From: Alteromonas marina
GTDB taxonomy: Bacteria; Pseudomonadota; Gammaproteobacteria; Enterobacterales; Alteromonadaceae
Assembly (NCBI RefSeq): GCF_000808575.1
Contig: NZ_JWLW01000004.1
Coordinates: 1 to 64,000, forward strand
DNA length: 64,000 bases
Reading direction: 5' to 3'
In this document: positions 57,001 through 64,000 of the stretch, in pieces
Position numbering within the stretch: the stretch's first letter is position 1
Layout of the letters: each line of letters opens with the position of its first letter
Position numbers and translations under genes: made by a program
The notes under the pieces: generated by a model
What the model was told of the DNA's origin: nothing
Database searches by the model: none
The model's input: the letters and a program-made list of their open reading frames with translations, nothing else

Positions 57001-58569
57001 CGCCCTAAACCAGATATTATTATTGTTGTCCTCGTATATCGCTAGTATATCCCTAGTTTTTTCAGTTGGTGCAGTCTTAATCACTTCTACGCTTTTAATT
57101 TCTTCTGAAAAAGGAGGTGTGTTTATGGAATAGACATGCCCAACCAATCCCTGCAACCAAATGGCCGAGTCGCTCTTAAAGATATAATCAATAAAGGAGC
57201 CCTTGAAATACTCATGCACTAACACTAATCCGTCTTTAGTATCTTTGAGTACGAGCAACCCAGCAGAGGAGGCAATCCAAATATTATCCTGGTCATCAAT
57301 TTCAATGTCCCAATAGTGAATAGCGGGATCCATTTCTTCAAAAAAATCAAAAAACGATACTTTTCCAGTTTCTCGAGAGATTTTGCCTAGCCCTTTTTGC
57401 TGAGACACCAGATAAAGTGTCTTTTCGCTGCTCTCTGCAAAGCCCCACAATGTAGAAAAGTTGTCTTCGCTATGTCGGTCAGAGTTATACACAGGCTGAA
57501 AATGTACGCTGGCGTACTCAGGGTGGTATTTGAAAGCGCCGCGGTGAAAAGTGGCGGCCCACACCACGCCCGTACGATCCTCAATTACTCGCATCACTAT
57601 TGCAGAGGGTATGCCGGTAGTACTGTAGGTGTCTGAGTTTAAATGCAAGAAATCAGGACGATAATCGGGAGATATTGTCGCTTGAGCAGCATCTGATAAT
57701 AAAAACAGCCCAATATAAGTGCCCACCCAAATATCTTCACCCACCACAGAGATTGAAAAAGAATTAACTTCTTCGGTAACGCCCAAGTCATCGCCTTGAA
57801 TCCGCTTTAAAATGCGGCCATTAGACGCTAAAACGATTAGGCCCTCATTTGTTGCTAACCAATAATTGCCGTTAATTACAGTGATATCGTGCAGTGCACG
57901 TATGTCTAAAGAAACACCCCAGGGGTTGACTTTGCTTGCGTCGTAAACATCCAGCGTTTCAGTATCTAACAAGGCTGCGCCAAACTCATTGGATCCAACC
58001 CATATACGGTTGGCCTCTTCAAATATCACTTTTATAAAGCTTTCCTCTTTAAAGAGTTGAGTGAGAACGCTTATTTGTGTGTTTTGTTTTGCATAGCGAT
58101 AAAGAAACTTACGGTCAGTAAAAAGGATGTCACCATTTTTCGCTTCTGAAATTGCAGTGATCAAGTCTGTTTTTATCACCGAGTTATCTTTATCGAAGAC
58201 TTTAAAACTGTCTGACTCAGGCTGATAGAGAGCAAGCCCTGAATGGGTACCAACCCACAGGTGCCCTTCAGAATCGACAAAGAGTGTTTGAATGTATCCT
58301 GAAGGCAGGGAGTTAGGATCAACGTCTGACGGGTGGTATTGCTTTACGTCATAACCCGAGTAGCGGTTGAGGCCATTTGACGTCGCTAGCCATATAAACC
58401 CCATATGGTCTTCCACAATGTCTAACACTGCGGTGTCTGATAGGCCGTGTTGCTTATTTAATTCTGTGAAGTGAAGATCAGAAACTTCTATCGCCTTTGC
58501 AGAATTGAAAATAATTCCAGACAAAGCCAACGAGAGAAGCAGCATTGAATAAATTAGGGTTGAGCGCAC
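54013..58569 (-). CDS. Propeller-sensor PAS-GGDEF-EAL signalling protein
   Basis: A 1518-residue membrane protein for cyclic di-GMP turnover. A signal peptide (1-27) precedes a large periplasmic two-component-regulator propeller with many blade repeats (about 35-715, with motifs such as GFIWLATSNGLNRY and GHLWVGTHSGLALY). Then come a Y_Y_Y domain (about 730-790), a membrane helix near 806, PAS domains (about 843-955 and 963-1080), a GGDEF domain with RLGGDEF near 1160, and an EAL domain with EALVRFEHP near 1287. Both catalytic motifs are intact, so cyclase and phosphodiesterase activity are both possible. The start is GTG after AAAGGT. Hybrids of this type are common in Alteromonadales and often sense sugars or envelope signals. 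The ligand is unknown. Confidence 0.92.
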   Translation of the reverse strand: MRSTLIYSMLLLSLALSGIIFNSAKAIEVSDLHFTELNKQHGLSDTAVLDIVEDHMGFIWLATSNGLNRYSGYDVKQYHPSDVDPNSLPSGYIQTLFVDSEGHLWVGTHSGLALYQPESDSFKVFDKDNSVIKTDLITAISEAKNGDILFTDRKFLYRYAKQNTQISVLTQLFKEESFIKVIFEEANRIWVGSNEFGAALLDTETLDVYDASKVNPWGVSLDIRALHDITVINGNYWLATNEGLIVLASNGRILKRIQGDDLGVTEEVNSFSISVVGEDIWVGTYIGLFLLSDAAQATISPDYRPDFLHLNSDTYSTTGIPSAIVMRVIEDRTGVVWAATFHRGAFKYHPEYASVHFQPVYNSDRHSEDNFSTLWGFAESSEKTLYLVSQQKGLGKISRETGKVSFFDFFEEMDPAIHYWDIEIDDQDNIWIASSAGLLVLKDTKDGLVLVHEYFKGSFIDYIFKSDSAIWLQGLVGHVYSINTPPFSEEIKSVEVIKTAPTEKTRDILAIYEDNNNNIWFRAGEKVVIYSVNEGKAIQVLDSSNGINSLVYGVHETPSGFWLTTRSDGVIQLDKKSFALLNKQKRDNQSGFITSTVAVGNSIWYSDAKGVHKVHLPSLREADSIPNAQLEFNSLGEGAVIATTDETIYFGGNKGFVKISKHAINVNDQVEKTLPPQLYQVSVFGSVEKTRYTQDKSEDSSSYQALKESITYEEQLMLKHDETRFSVSFGLVNPVYPDQVTYRYKLTGFESNWVYVDKERTAQFNNISFGNYTFSVQAKEPGKTWSDSRSLKITIERPPWLHTVALVFYCLIALAILAFILRQYQIRKANQLAIKESEERLKLTLWSSGDELWDWDVYRGQVYRANTWGTLDFPQDDIRTTGAYDANIHPNDINRVKSALREHLEGDSDFYELAYRAKTFKNQWIWILDRGKVVERDHNEQPVRMTGTLKNIHHLKEAEEQLNLFKRSIENISEGVFITNTQFKFISVNNAYCSYTGETRDQALASYMHFHLYPDAFTEEIKKTLKSKGNWSGEVESVRVNGERYEMELNIDAVHDEDGKISHFVGVFSDITSRKSTEKELLKLANIDPLTELPNRSFFQASHQNLVRKSSAHSLLCLDMDNFKKINDSLGHQTGDILIKQIAKRLQRITGKNATCYRLGGDEFSILMEDNADIHTVTHYAQSLLDTLSRPFIINKQEFVLGASIGIAFYPDDGESPQEMLKNADTAMYFAKNNGGNSYQFFSGEMNQNAVRQLQIENLIRQGIKDDLFTVYYQPKVDIASGKLVSMEALVRFEHPQKGIVSPGQFIPLAEQTGQIIEIGEQVLRKACADTKRWVNQGLFSGRVAVNISAKQFELPDLDDRINRILSDVGLSPLHLECEITEGTLMESPENGLQMMTRLRERGIHLALDDFGTGYSSLAYLKRFPLNTLKIDKAFIDDIAKSNVDRHMAAAIINIAHNLGLKVVAEGVEEESQLDILRRYDCEMLQGFLYSRPLNAERFEKLLTENQKLHTLLGSSQY

Positions 58570-58967
58570 CTATACACCTTTGGCATACGCCATTTATTAT
58601 TTTTCTAATTTTTCTGGCAGCATCCCTAACAACCAGAATAATAAATATGCCGAATTAACCGAGTCTCTACAAGGACTTTTTAGAGATAGCAGGGATGATG
58701 GGTTACTTATTAAGCAACCGAGGGTAAATTCGATGTCTATTTATCGACACCATGGTCAAAAACTTGACGTTTATATTCTGGCTATATTGTAGGTTCGTGT
58801 TTGTTTTCCACAAGATGTTGAAAGAACGGGCTATGTTGCTAGCTACTTTTTAAGTTGGCTATTTATGAGTGCAGTACACTTACCGCATAAATACGATGCT
58901 AAACGTACCGTGAATAGGCAGGCAAATCGCCGGTTTTGTTTAACACTATGCTATTAGTATACGTTGA
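58570..58967. other. Gap between the signalling gene and the M16 peptidase gene
   Basis: About 400 bases carrying the promoter of the propeller protein. A 70-codon ORF on the plus strand from a TTG at 58580 lacks a ribosome binding site and family-like sequence, so I do not call it. Nothing else is visible. Confidence 0.5.
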
Positions 58968-61715
58968 TTAGTAGTACGGGATTTCTTGCTTAAAGTGAGA
59001 GATGCTGTTGATAGTTCGTTTCCCTTGTGTTGATATTGCTTCGAACTTTCCTTTTGAAAACAGAACCAGTTCTCCGCAACGTTCGCGTTTAGCGAGTTGG
59101 TGTGCAAAATCTTGAATTTCTTCAAAACTCAGCGCTTTCACTCGCTCGGCAAGCTTAACATTTCTATTAAATCCTAAATCCTGGGTACCTAAGCTCACCC
59201 ATAATCGCTGAGACTTCATCGAAAGGGTAAGGTCCCGTTCTTCTAGCTGCTTTATGAGATTTTGTTGAATAGTTGGCCAATAGAAGCGGTAGAATTCTAT
59301 TTCGTTTAATTGCTGAAATAAAAAGTCGGTCATCGCATCTAACAAGTGTTTGGGACTGCACTGTGGACTTTGAATGTAGAACGCCATGCCGGGGTGCTGG
59401 TTGTGTGGAACATAGCCCGTTCCTACGATATAGCCCAGTTGTTGCTCTGTACGTAACGAATTGAAAAATGGAGCGGCTAGCATTTGCTCTAATACCATAC
59501 ATAACGCCGTATCGGTTAACCCTGGGGACGGAGCCTGTAGATAAAGCACAACCGCTGAATCGTCATGATTGCACAGCACTTCATGATAGAGCGTCCCGCC
59601 TACTGGAAGCTTAGATACGGCGCGTGATAGTGGACCACCACCTGCATTTTTATATTGTTTTTGTAAGTTTGCTGAAAAGGCTTTTGCTTCTTCACTCGCC
59701 CAGTTTCCGTGAATAAATGCTTCAATAAAATAATGTTCAAAAGCACGGGTTCTGAAATTAAGCATTTGCTCGTAAGAGATAGTGTCTATCACATCTAATA
59801 GTTCTACTGGAGCCTGTGTATTGCGTTGAATAAGCACGCTTAATCTAGAAAATAAACGGTTAGTTGGCTTGTTCAATAGCGAGTTGTGAAGGCTTTGGAG
59901 CTGCAGCGTTTTGTGATGCTCAAACGCTCTTTCGTCGGGTACAAAATCAAGTACAGCATCGAGAAGTTCGTTGGCCAAAAAGGTTTGCTGGTTAGTAAAG
60001 CCTCGCGTGTGAAGCGTAAAACCAGCTTGATGGCCATATATACGATAGTGAAGACCGGCAATTTCAGCTCGATAGTATTTTGCCTGCAAATGATCATTTA
60101 AAGCGCCAAGCCAAATGCGTTTAGCGGCAACAGACAGTAAAGAATCAGAAAATTTTGCAGCGTCAAAAGAAATATAAATATCGCCTTTAGGACTATGGAA
60201 CTGCTGGTCTTGGGCAAACCAGAACCGATAACCGCCGGTATCGACTAACTTATTAGGAATGTTAAATCCAGTCTCAGGCAGTATAAGGCTGTACTCGTTT
60301 GCTAAATAAGGGTTGGGTGGAGGAAGCTGTAATTCACTTATAGGTGAAGGTGAAGATAGTTTTTGCAACAACACAGCATCAATTTTCTCAACGCTATATT
60401 CAGCTTCGTAGAATGCACAAACTTGAGTGGTCTTTACGTCTTTCGAAATAACTTTCAGACGAATGTTGTCTGGAGTGAAATAGGACAAAGCATGTTCAAT
60501 GACGCTTTTATCATAGCTTCCTATGGTAGAACGCAGTTTGCATAATTCGTCTGGACCAAAAATAAACTGGTGCTGCGCATATTCAGTGACCAGGCTAAGA
60601 GGCTTGATATTTTCTTCGTACTCAAGGGCTAGCGTATTTAACTTCGATTTCTCGTGAAAACGCCAATCCTCATGAGAAGCGTCTCGAATTATTGAGATAT
60701 AACTAAAAAGTGCCTCTAATACACGGTCTTTGTTGTCGAGCCCGTTTTGCGACAGCTGAAAGCTCACATTAAAGTCTTTAAAGTTGTCTCCTTCTATACC
60801 TGAACCAGCAATAAGGTTCAGCGCCCAGTCTTTTTCTTTAAGGTAGGCAAGTAAACTTCCTTCACCTTCATCCCCAATTAAATGACTAATATAGTTCAAT
60901 GGTTTTGTTTTGTAGTCGTTCTGCAAAGCGGGTAGGGCGAACGTTACTATCATTCGCTTAGCTGACTGCAGTGGGTGAATGTTTATTTGTATTCCTAGCT
61001 CATTATCGGTGTAAAGCGGTGGCCAATCATCAGCTGCCAATTCACCTTGTGGCATACTACCGAAACATTGGTGCACTAATGCTTCAAGCTGCGGGAGCGG
61101 CATGGTACTGACGATACACAAGCACATGTTTTTTGCGCAGTAATAGGTTTGATGAAGTGTTTTAAGGCGTTGTTTAAGCGCGGCGCATCCATGTTGAGAA
61201 AAGGTATCACTATTACCTACTGAAAACTTAGCAAAAGGGTGCTGGGGATTACAGGTTTCTTTGTGAATTTGATAAAGTCGACGCAGGTCGTCTTTCTTTT
61301 TGAATTCAAATTCTGCATGGATATTCTTGATTTCGTTAGTGAGCGCCTCGTCCTCAAACAAAGGTTGTCTAAGCATATCGGCGAACGCGGGCAAGGTTTG
61401 CGCAATAGCGTCACCGCTACAGTTGAAATGGTAGTTTGCATACTCGGTGCCTGTCCAAGCGTTTATCGTGCCCCCATGCTGCTCAATAAAACCATTTATT
61501 GCGTTAGGCTTGGGTAAATGACGGCTTCCCATAAACAACATATGCTCTAACAGGTGAGCTAACCCCTGACAATCATCAGGGTCGTAAAAGTGCCCAGCTC
61601 TTACCGCCATAGAGACAAACGACTCACTTGCCTCAGGCGTATAACATAACATAGCGCGTAGCCCGTTAGGTAACATAACGTGGTGCGCGTCTTCTAGGTT
61701 TATTGTGTTATTCAC
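58968..61715 (-). CDS. M16 family metallopeptidase (insulinase/pitrilysin type)
   Basis: A 915-residue zinc peptidase of the insulysin/pitrilysin family, which degrades peptides inside a closed chamber. The inverted zinc motif HLLEH is at residues 54-58, with the third ligand E135 exactly 77 residues on, as in pitrilysin. NGFIEQHGGTINAWTGTEY follows the active site. The second half is the inactive partner domain, including SLRTEQQLGYIVGTGY. No signal peptide is evident, unlike periplasmic PtrA, so it may be cytoplasmic. The start is GTG. It lies divergent from sixA. Confidence 0.92.
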   Translation of the reverse strand: MNNTINLEDAHHVMLPNGLRAMLCYTPEASESFVSMAVRAGHFYDPDDCQGLAHLLEHMLFMGSRHLPKPNAINGFIEQHGGTINAWTGTEYANYHFNCSGDAIAQTLPAFADMLRQPLFEDEALTNEIKNIHAEFEFKKKDDLRRLYQIHKETCNPQHPFAKFSVGNSDTFSQHGCAALKQRLKTLHQTYYCAKNMCLCIVSTMPLPQLEALVHQCFGSMPQGELAADDWPPLYTDNELGIQINIHPLQSAKRMIVTFALPALQNDYKTKPLNYISHLIGDEGEGSLLAYLKEKDWALNLIAGSGIEGDNFKDFNVSFQLSQNGLDNKDRVLEALFSYISIIRDASHEDWRFHEKSKLNTLALEYEENIKPLSLVTEYAQHQFIFGPDELCKLRSTIGSYDKSVIEHALSYFTPDNIRLKVISKDVKTTQVCAFYEAEYSVEKIDAVLLQKLSSPSPISELQLPPPNPYLANEYSLILPETGFNIPNKLVDTGGYRFWFAQDQQFHSPKGDIYISFDAAKFSDSLLSVAAKRIWLGALNDHLQAKYYRAEIAGLHYRIYGHQAGFTLHTRGFTNQQTFLANELLDAVLDFVPDERAFEHHKTLQLQSLHNSLLNKPTNRLFSRLSVLIQRNTQAPVELLDVIDTISYEQMLNFRTRAFEHYFIEAFIHGNWASEEAKAFSANLQKQYKNAGGGPLSRAVSKLPVGGTLYHEVLCNHDDSAVVLYLQAPSPGLTDTALCMVLEQMLAAPFFNSLRTEQQLGYIVGTGYVPHNQHPGMAFYIQSPQCSPKHLLDAMTDFLFQQLNEIEFYRFYWPTIQQNLIKQLEERDLTLSMKSQRLWVSLGTQDLGFNRNVKLAERVKALSFEEIQDFAHQLAKRERCGELVLFSKGKFEAISTQGKRTINSISHFKQEIPYY

Positions 61716-61874
61716 ATCGTCTCATATTTGATAAAAGGCACCTTACTGCTGGAGCGTCTATTAAGATAATCTTCACAAAACCTTAAATAATGGTCGAAAA
61801 TTCTCATTATTCATAGTTTAGCGCTAGGCGAAGAATCAGCTCTCTGATATCGTTAGCGTACTTTCATTAATACT

Positions 61875-62402
61875 ATGCGCAATGTTATGTCAGGTCAAAG
61901 TAGCAACGACGACATTTATCTTTTCATTATGCGTCACGGTGAAGCAGAAGCGCCCAGACTCGATGACAAGAATAGGCAGCTTACGTCACTTGGACGAGAG
62001 CAAGCAAAGTCAGCTGCACTATGGTTGAAAGACCAGTATTGCACGAAAGGTAGTGTTGATTTAGCGCTTGTTAGCCCATATCGTCGAGCCAAACAAACCC
62101 ATGATATGGTGTCGCTAGACATAGTAGCGGACAAAGTTGAAAGCAATGAAGATATTGTTCCAGAGGGCTCCCCTCGTTTGGTCAGTGACTATATTGATGG
62201 GCTTCTTCATGCGGCGGTTAATTCAAAAAAACCAATCAAAAAACTGCTGGTGGTGAGCCACATGCCGCTGGTTAGCTATCTGGTAGATGAACTTTGCCAG
62301 TCTTACACTACCAGCTTGTTTTCTACAGCATCAATTGCTGTTATCAAGTATTCATTGAGCGAGCACAAAGGCACTTTAGTCACCCACTACCAAGGCGTCT
62401 AA
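61875..62402 (+). CDS. sixA: Phosphohistidine phosphatase SixA
   Basis: Histidine-phosphatase superfamily enzyme that removes phosphate from histidine, in E. coli acting on the ArcB HPt domain and the nitrogen phosphotransferase system. The catalytic RHG is at residues 20-22 (FIMRHGEAE), and the later catalytic histidine is in VVSHMPLVSYL. The 175 residues are slightly longer than E. coli SixA (161). The ATG at 61875 or the one at 61887 could be used. Neither has a clear ribosome binding site, and a TAATACTAT -10-like sequence directly before suggests a very short leader. Confidence 0.9.
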   Translation: MRNVMSGQSSNDDIYLFIMRHGEAEAPRLDDKNRQLTSLGREQAKSAALWLKDQYCTKGSVDLALVSPYRRAKQTHDMVSLDIVADKVESNEDIVPEGSPRLVSDYIDGLLHAAVNSKKPIKKLLVVSHMPLVSYLVDELCQSYTTSLFSTASIAVIKYSLSEHKGTLVTHYQGV

Positions 62403-62523
62403 TGCGTGTAGTTAATTCATCCCCAATTTTGTAAAAACTGAACAATTAGTAGTTAAGTATCTTTCTCTTCGGTCGATAGCCTCTTTGAGAGTGTCAAAGT
62501 TTATTCTATTGAAGGGTTGGGAA

Positions 62524-62718
62524 ATGGACAGCAAATCTATTCCTGAGCTCCTTAAGCGTTCATTGCAATCGCATATGGCGGAGGCTGATTTACGTGAAGA
62601 TGAGGAGACGCAGGATATTATTGCCAAGTTATCTGAGTTGTCAGATAAGGTCGCTGCTGCGAAAGCGAGAGCGATGGCAAATCGTGCGCAGCGACTCGCT
62701 GATGAAGCAAAAGGCTAG
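62524..62718 (+). CDS. Small hypothetical helical protein, 64 residues
   Basis: A 64-residue protein starting at 62524, with AAGGG 7 nt upstream. It is highly helical: an acidic first half (DLREDEETQDIIAKLSELSD) and a basic, alanine-rich second half (KVAAAKARAMANRAQRLADEAK), which suggests a coiled coil. I do not recognise a family. It is convergent with the CorB-like gene and 121 bp after sixA. Confidence 0.65.
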   Translation: MDSKSIPELLKRSLQSHMAEADLREDEETQDIIAKLSELSDKVAAAKARAMANRAQRLADEAKG

Positions 62719-62743
62719 CGTCGAAACTACTAGCCTTAAGAGT

Positions 62744-64000
62744 TTAGTCGTTATTCGATTCTCTTGGTGGCACGTAGTATTCCGGCATGATTCTAACTGT
62801 TTTTATCATGCTTTCTGAAATGTCTACAATTTCTAATGGGTAACCCGCCAAACGCACACTTACCTTGTTTTCAGGAATATCCTCGAGATACTCAAGCAAC
62901 AGACCGTTAAGGGTTTTGGGACCTTCAGTCGGCAAATTCCAATCCATTTCTCTGTTCAACTCTCGTACGTTGGCGCTTCCATCAACCAGTACCGAGCCAT
63001 CTTGCTGAACGTGTGCTTCTTTACTGTGGTCTGGAACCATACTGGTGGTAAAGTCACCGATAATCTCTTCAAGAATATCTTCAAGAGTGACTAGACCCAT
63101 AATGTCGCCATACTCATCAACAACCAGAGCAATGCGCTCTTTTTCGGCTTGGAATTTGTACATCAATGTGTGCAGCGGTGTAGATTCAGGTGTGTAATAA
63201 ATCTCACGAACTGCACGAAGCAAGCTCGATTTAGTAAACTGGTCTTTTGATAAAAGGCGCAGGGCGTCACGCACATGCACAAACCCTACCGCATCATCGA
63301 CACTGTCTCGGTATAACAGAACACGGGTATGTTGAGCATGGGTTAACGCTTTCTGAATTTTCTTCCAGTCGTCGTTTATGTCGATAGCAAAAATTTCAGC
63401 ACGCGGCACCATAATATCTTCGGCCGTTACGCTTTCTAAGTCCAAAATACTCACCAACATATCTTGGTGTCGCTTAGGGATCATGGCACCCGCTTCGAAA
63501 ACCACGGTTCTTAACTCTTCTCGACTTAACGAGTCATCACTTCCACTTGAAGGACTAATTCTTAGTAAGGCCAGAATACCGTTTGTGATACCGTTAATGG
63601 CTGCTACAAAAGGGTACAGCAAAGTAAGCAGCGGAAGCAGGATAATAGAGCTCGGGAATGCCACTTTTTCTGGATACAGTGCAGCCAAGGTTTTAGGCGT
63701 TACTTCTGCAAAAATAAGTAAGACCAGCGTCAAGCCAAATGTCGCAGCAAAAAGCCCCCAATAATCACCGAATAAACGAATACAGAGTATTGTTGCGAGC
63801 GAGGATGCCGCAATGTTTACTAAGTTGTTACCGATGAGAATAAGGCCTATAAGGCGATCAGGTCGTTCTAGAAGTTTAGCAACGCGTATAGCTGAGCGGT
63901 TGCCTTCTCCTTGCAAGTGCTTGAGTCGATAACGGTTTATCGACATCATGCCAGTTTCTGAACTTGAAAAATACGCAGATAGTAATATGAGTACGCCGAG
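62744..64000 (-). CDS. CorB/CNNM-type membrane protein with CBS pair, 5' end cut off
   Basis: Homologue of E. coli YfjD/CorB, a DUF21 (CNNM) transporter family linked to magnesium or cobalt efflux. The reading frame stays open to the window edge: upstream of the ATG at 63949 it reads LILLSAYFSSSETGMMSINR, the DUF21 motif, so the true start lies beyond 64000. After the membrane domain (through about residue 140 of the visible part) come two CBS domains, with EDIMVPRAEIFAIDIND and VDEYGDIMGLVTLEDILEEIIGDF, and a C-terminal CorC-HlyC domain (about 310-385). Ion specificity is not settled for the family. Confidence 0.93.
   Translation of the reverse strand, partial: LGVLILLSAYFSSSETGMMSINRYRLKHLQGEGNRSAIRVAKLLERPDRLIGLILIGNNLVNIAASSLATILCIRLFGDYWGLFAATFGLTLVLLIFAEVTPKTLAALYPEKVAFPSSIILLPLLTLLYPFVAAINGITNGILALLRISPSSGSDDSLSREELRTVVFEAGAMIPKRHQDMLVSILDLESVTAEDIMVPRAEIFAIDINDDWKKIQKALTHAQHTRVLLYRDSVDDAVGFVHVRDALRLLSKDQFTKSSLLRAVREIYYTPESTPLHTLMYKFQAEKERIALVVDEYGDIMGLVTLEDILEEIIGDFTTSMVPDHSKEAHVQQDGSVLVDGSANVRELNREMDWNLPTEGPKTLNGLLLEYLEDIPENKVSVRLAGYPLEIVDISESMIKTVRIMPEYYVPPRESNND

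Noticed and set aside
58580-58792. 70-codon ORF divergent from the propeller gene
   Set aside because: TTG start, no ribosome site, and composition that looks random.

Overview
The window looks like chromosomal DNA of a marine gammaproteobacterium of the order Alteromonadales, most likely Alteromonas or a close relative. This is inferred from the gene families and their arrangement: motY beside rnt, an intact rsxABCDGE-nth block, fadIJ, a moxR/bat block, cysDCQN with an SLC13 permease, a sodium-type flagellar part, and several secreted peptidases. The base composition is moderate and even. Nearly all the window is vertically inherited core genome. I see no prophage, integron, CRISPR array, toxin-antitoxin pair or known defence system, and no rRNA.

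Layout. 1-3700: RNase T diverges from motY, which has a near-consensus flagellar sigma-28 promoter, followed by glpQ and gloA. 3774-5254: a gene-poor stretch with a 265-bp non-coding element bounded by 32-bp inverted repeats (MITE-like), a cold-shock gene with a long leader, and a 59-codon small ORF. 5255-6673: secreted M28 peptidase. 6869-14132: nth and the electron-transport complex rsxABCDGE, read leftward as one operon (rsxA first, nth last). 14326-14506: two identical tRNA-Asn genes behind a strong promoter, then about 1 kb of AT-rich DNA with a cluster of DnaA-box-like and GATC sites. 15506-22780: MATE transporter, uvrB, a LysR regulator, queC/queE for 7-deazaguanine synthesis, and an orphan periplasmic binding protein. 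22848-28382: asnB, a lipoprotein M28 peptidase, a DUF3025 protein and a Yip1-like membrane protein. 28655-34114: a sulfate assimilation operon in the order cysD-cysC-cysQ-cysN-permease. 34380-41379: putP, a periplasmic-sensor diguanylate cyclase, an ECF sigma factor with its DUF3379 partner, and a DUF885 lipoprotein peptidase. 41585-49131: a six-gene moxR-DUF58-DUF4381-batA-batB/C-batD operon. 49559-53030: fadIJ behind a FadR-like operator. 53238-58569: two small proteins and a 1518-residue propeller-PAS-GGDEF-EAL protein. 58968-64000: an M16 peptidase, sixA, a 64-residue protein and a CorB/CNNM protein that runs off the right edge.

The genes work together as housekeeping modules: redox homeostasis and DNA repair (rsx-nth, uvrB), sulfate uptake and activation, fatty-acid beta-oxidation, peptide scavenging (two M28, DUF885 and M16 enzymes), and cyclic-di-GMP signalling. 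No complete new system stands out. The strongest candidates for novelty are the MITE-like element at 3871-4135, the DnaA-box/GATC cluster at 14913-15084, the 11-bp tandem duplication across the motY start, the endonuclease III lacking two cluster cysteines, and the unusual cys gene order. All functional statements come from reading the sequence and from family knowledge; no database search was run.
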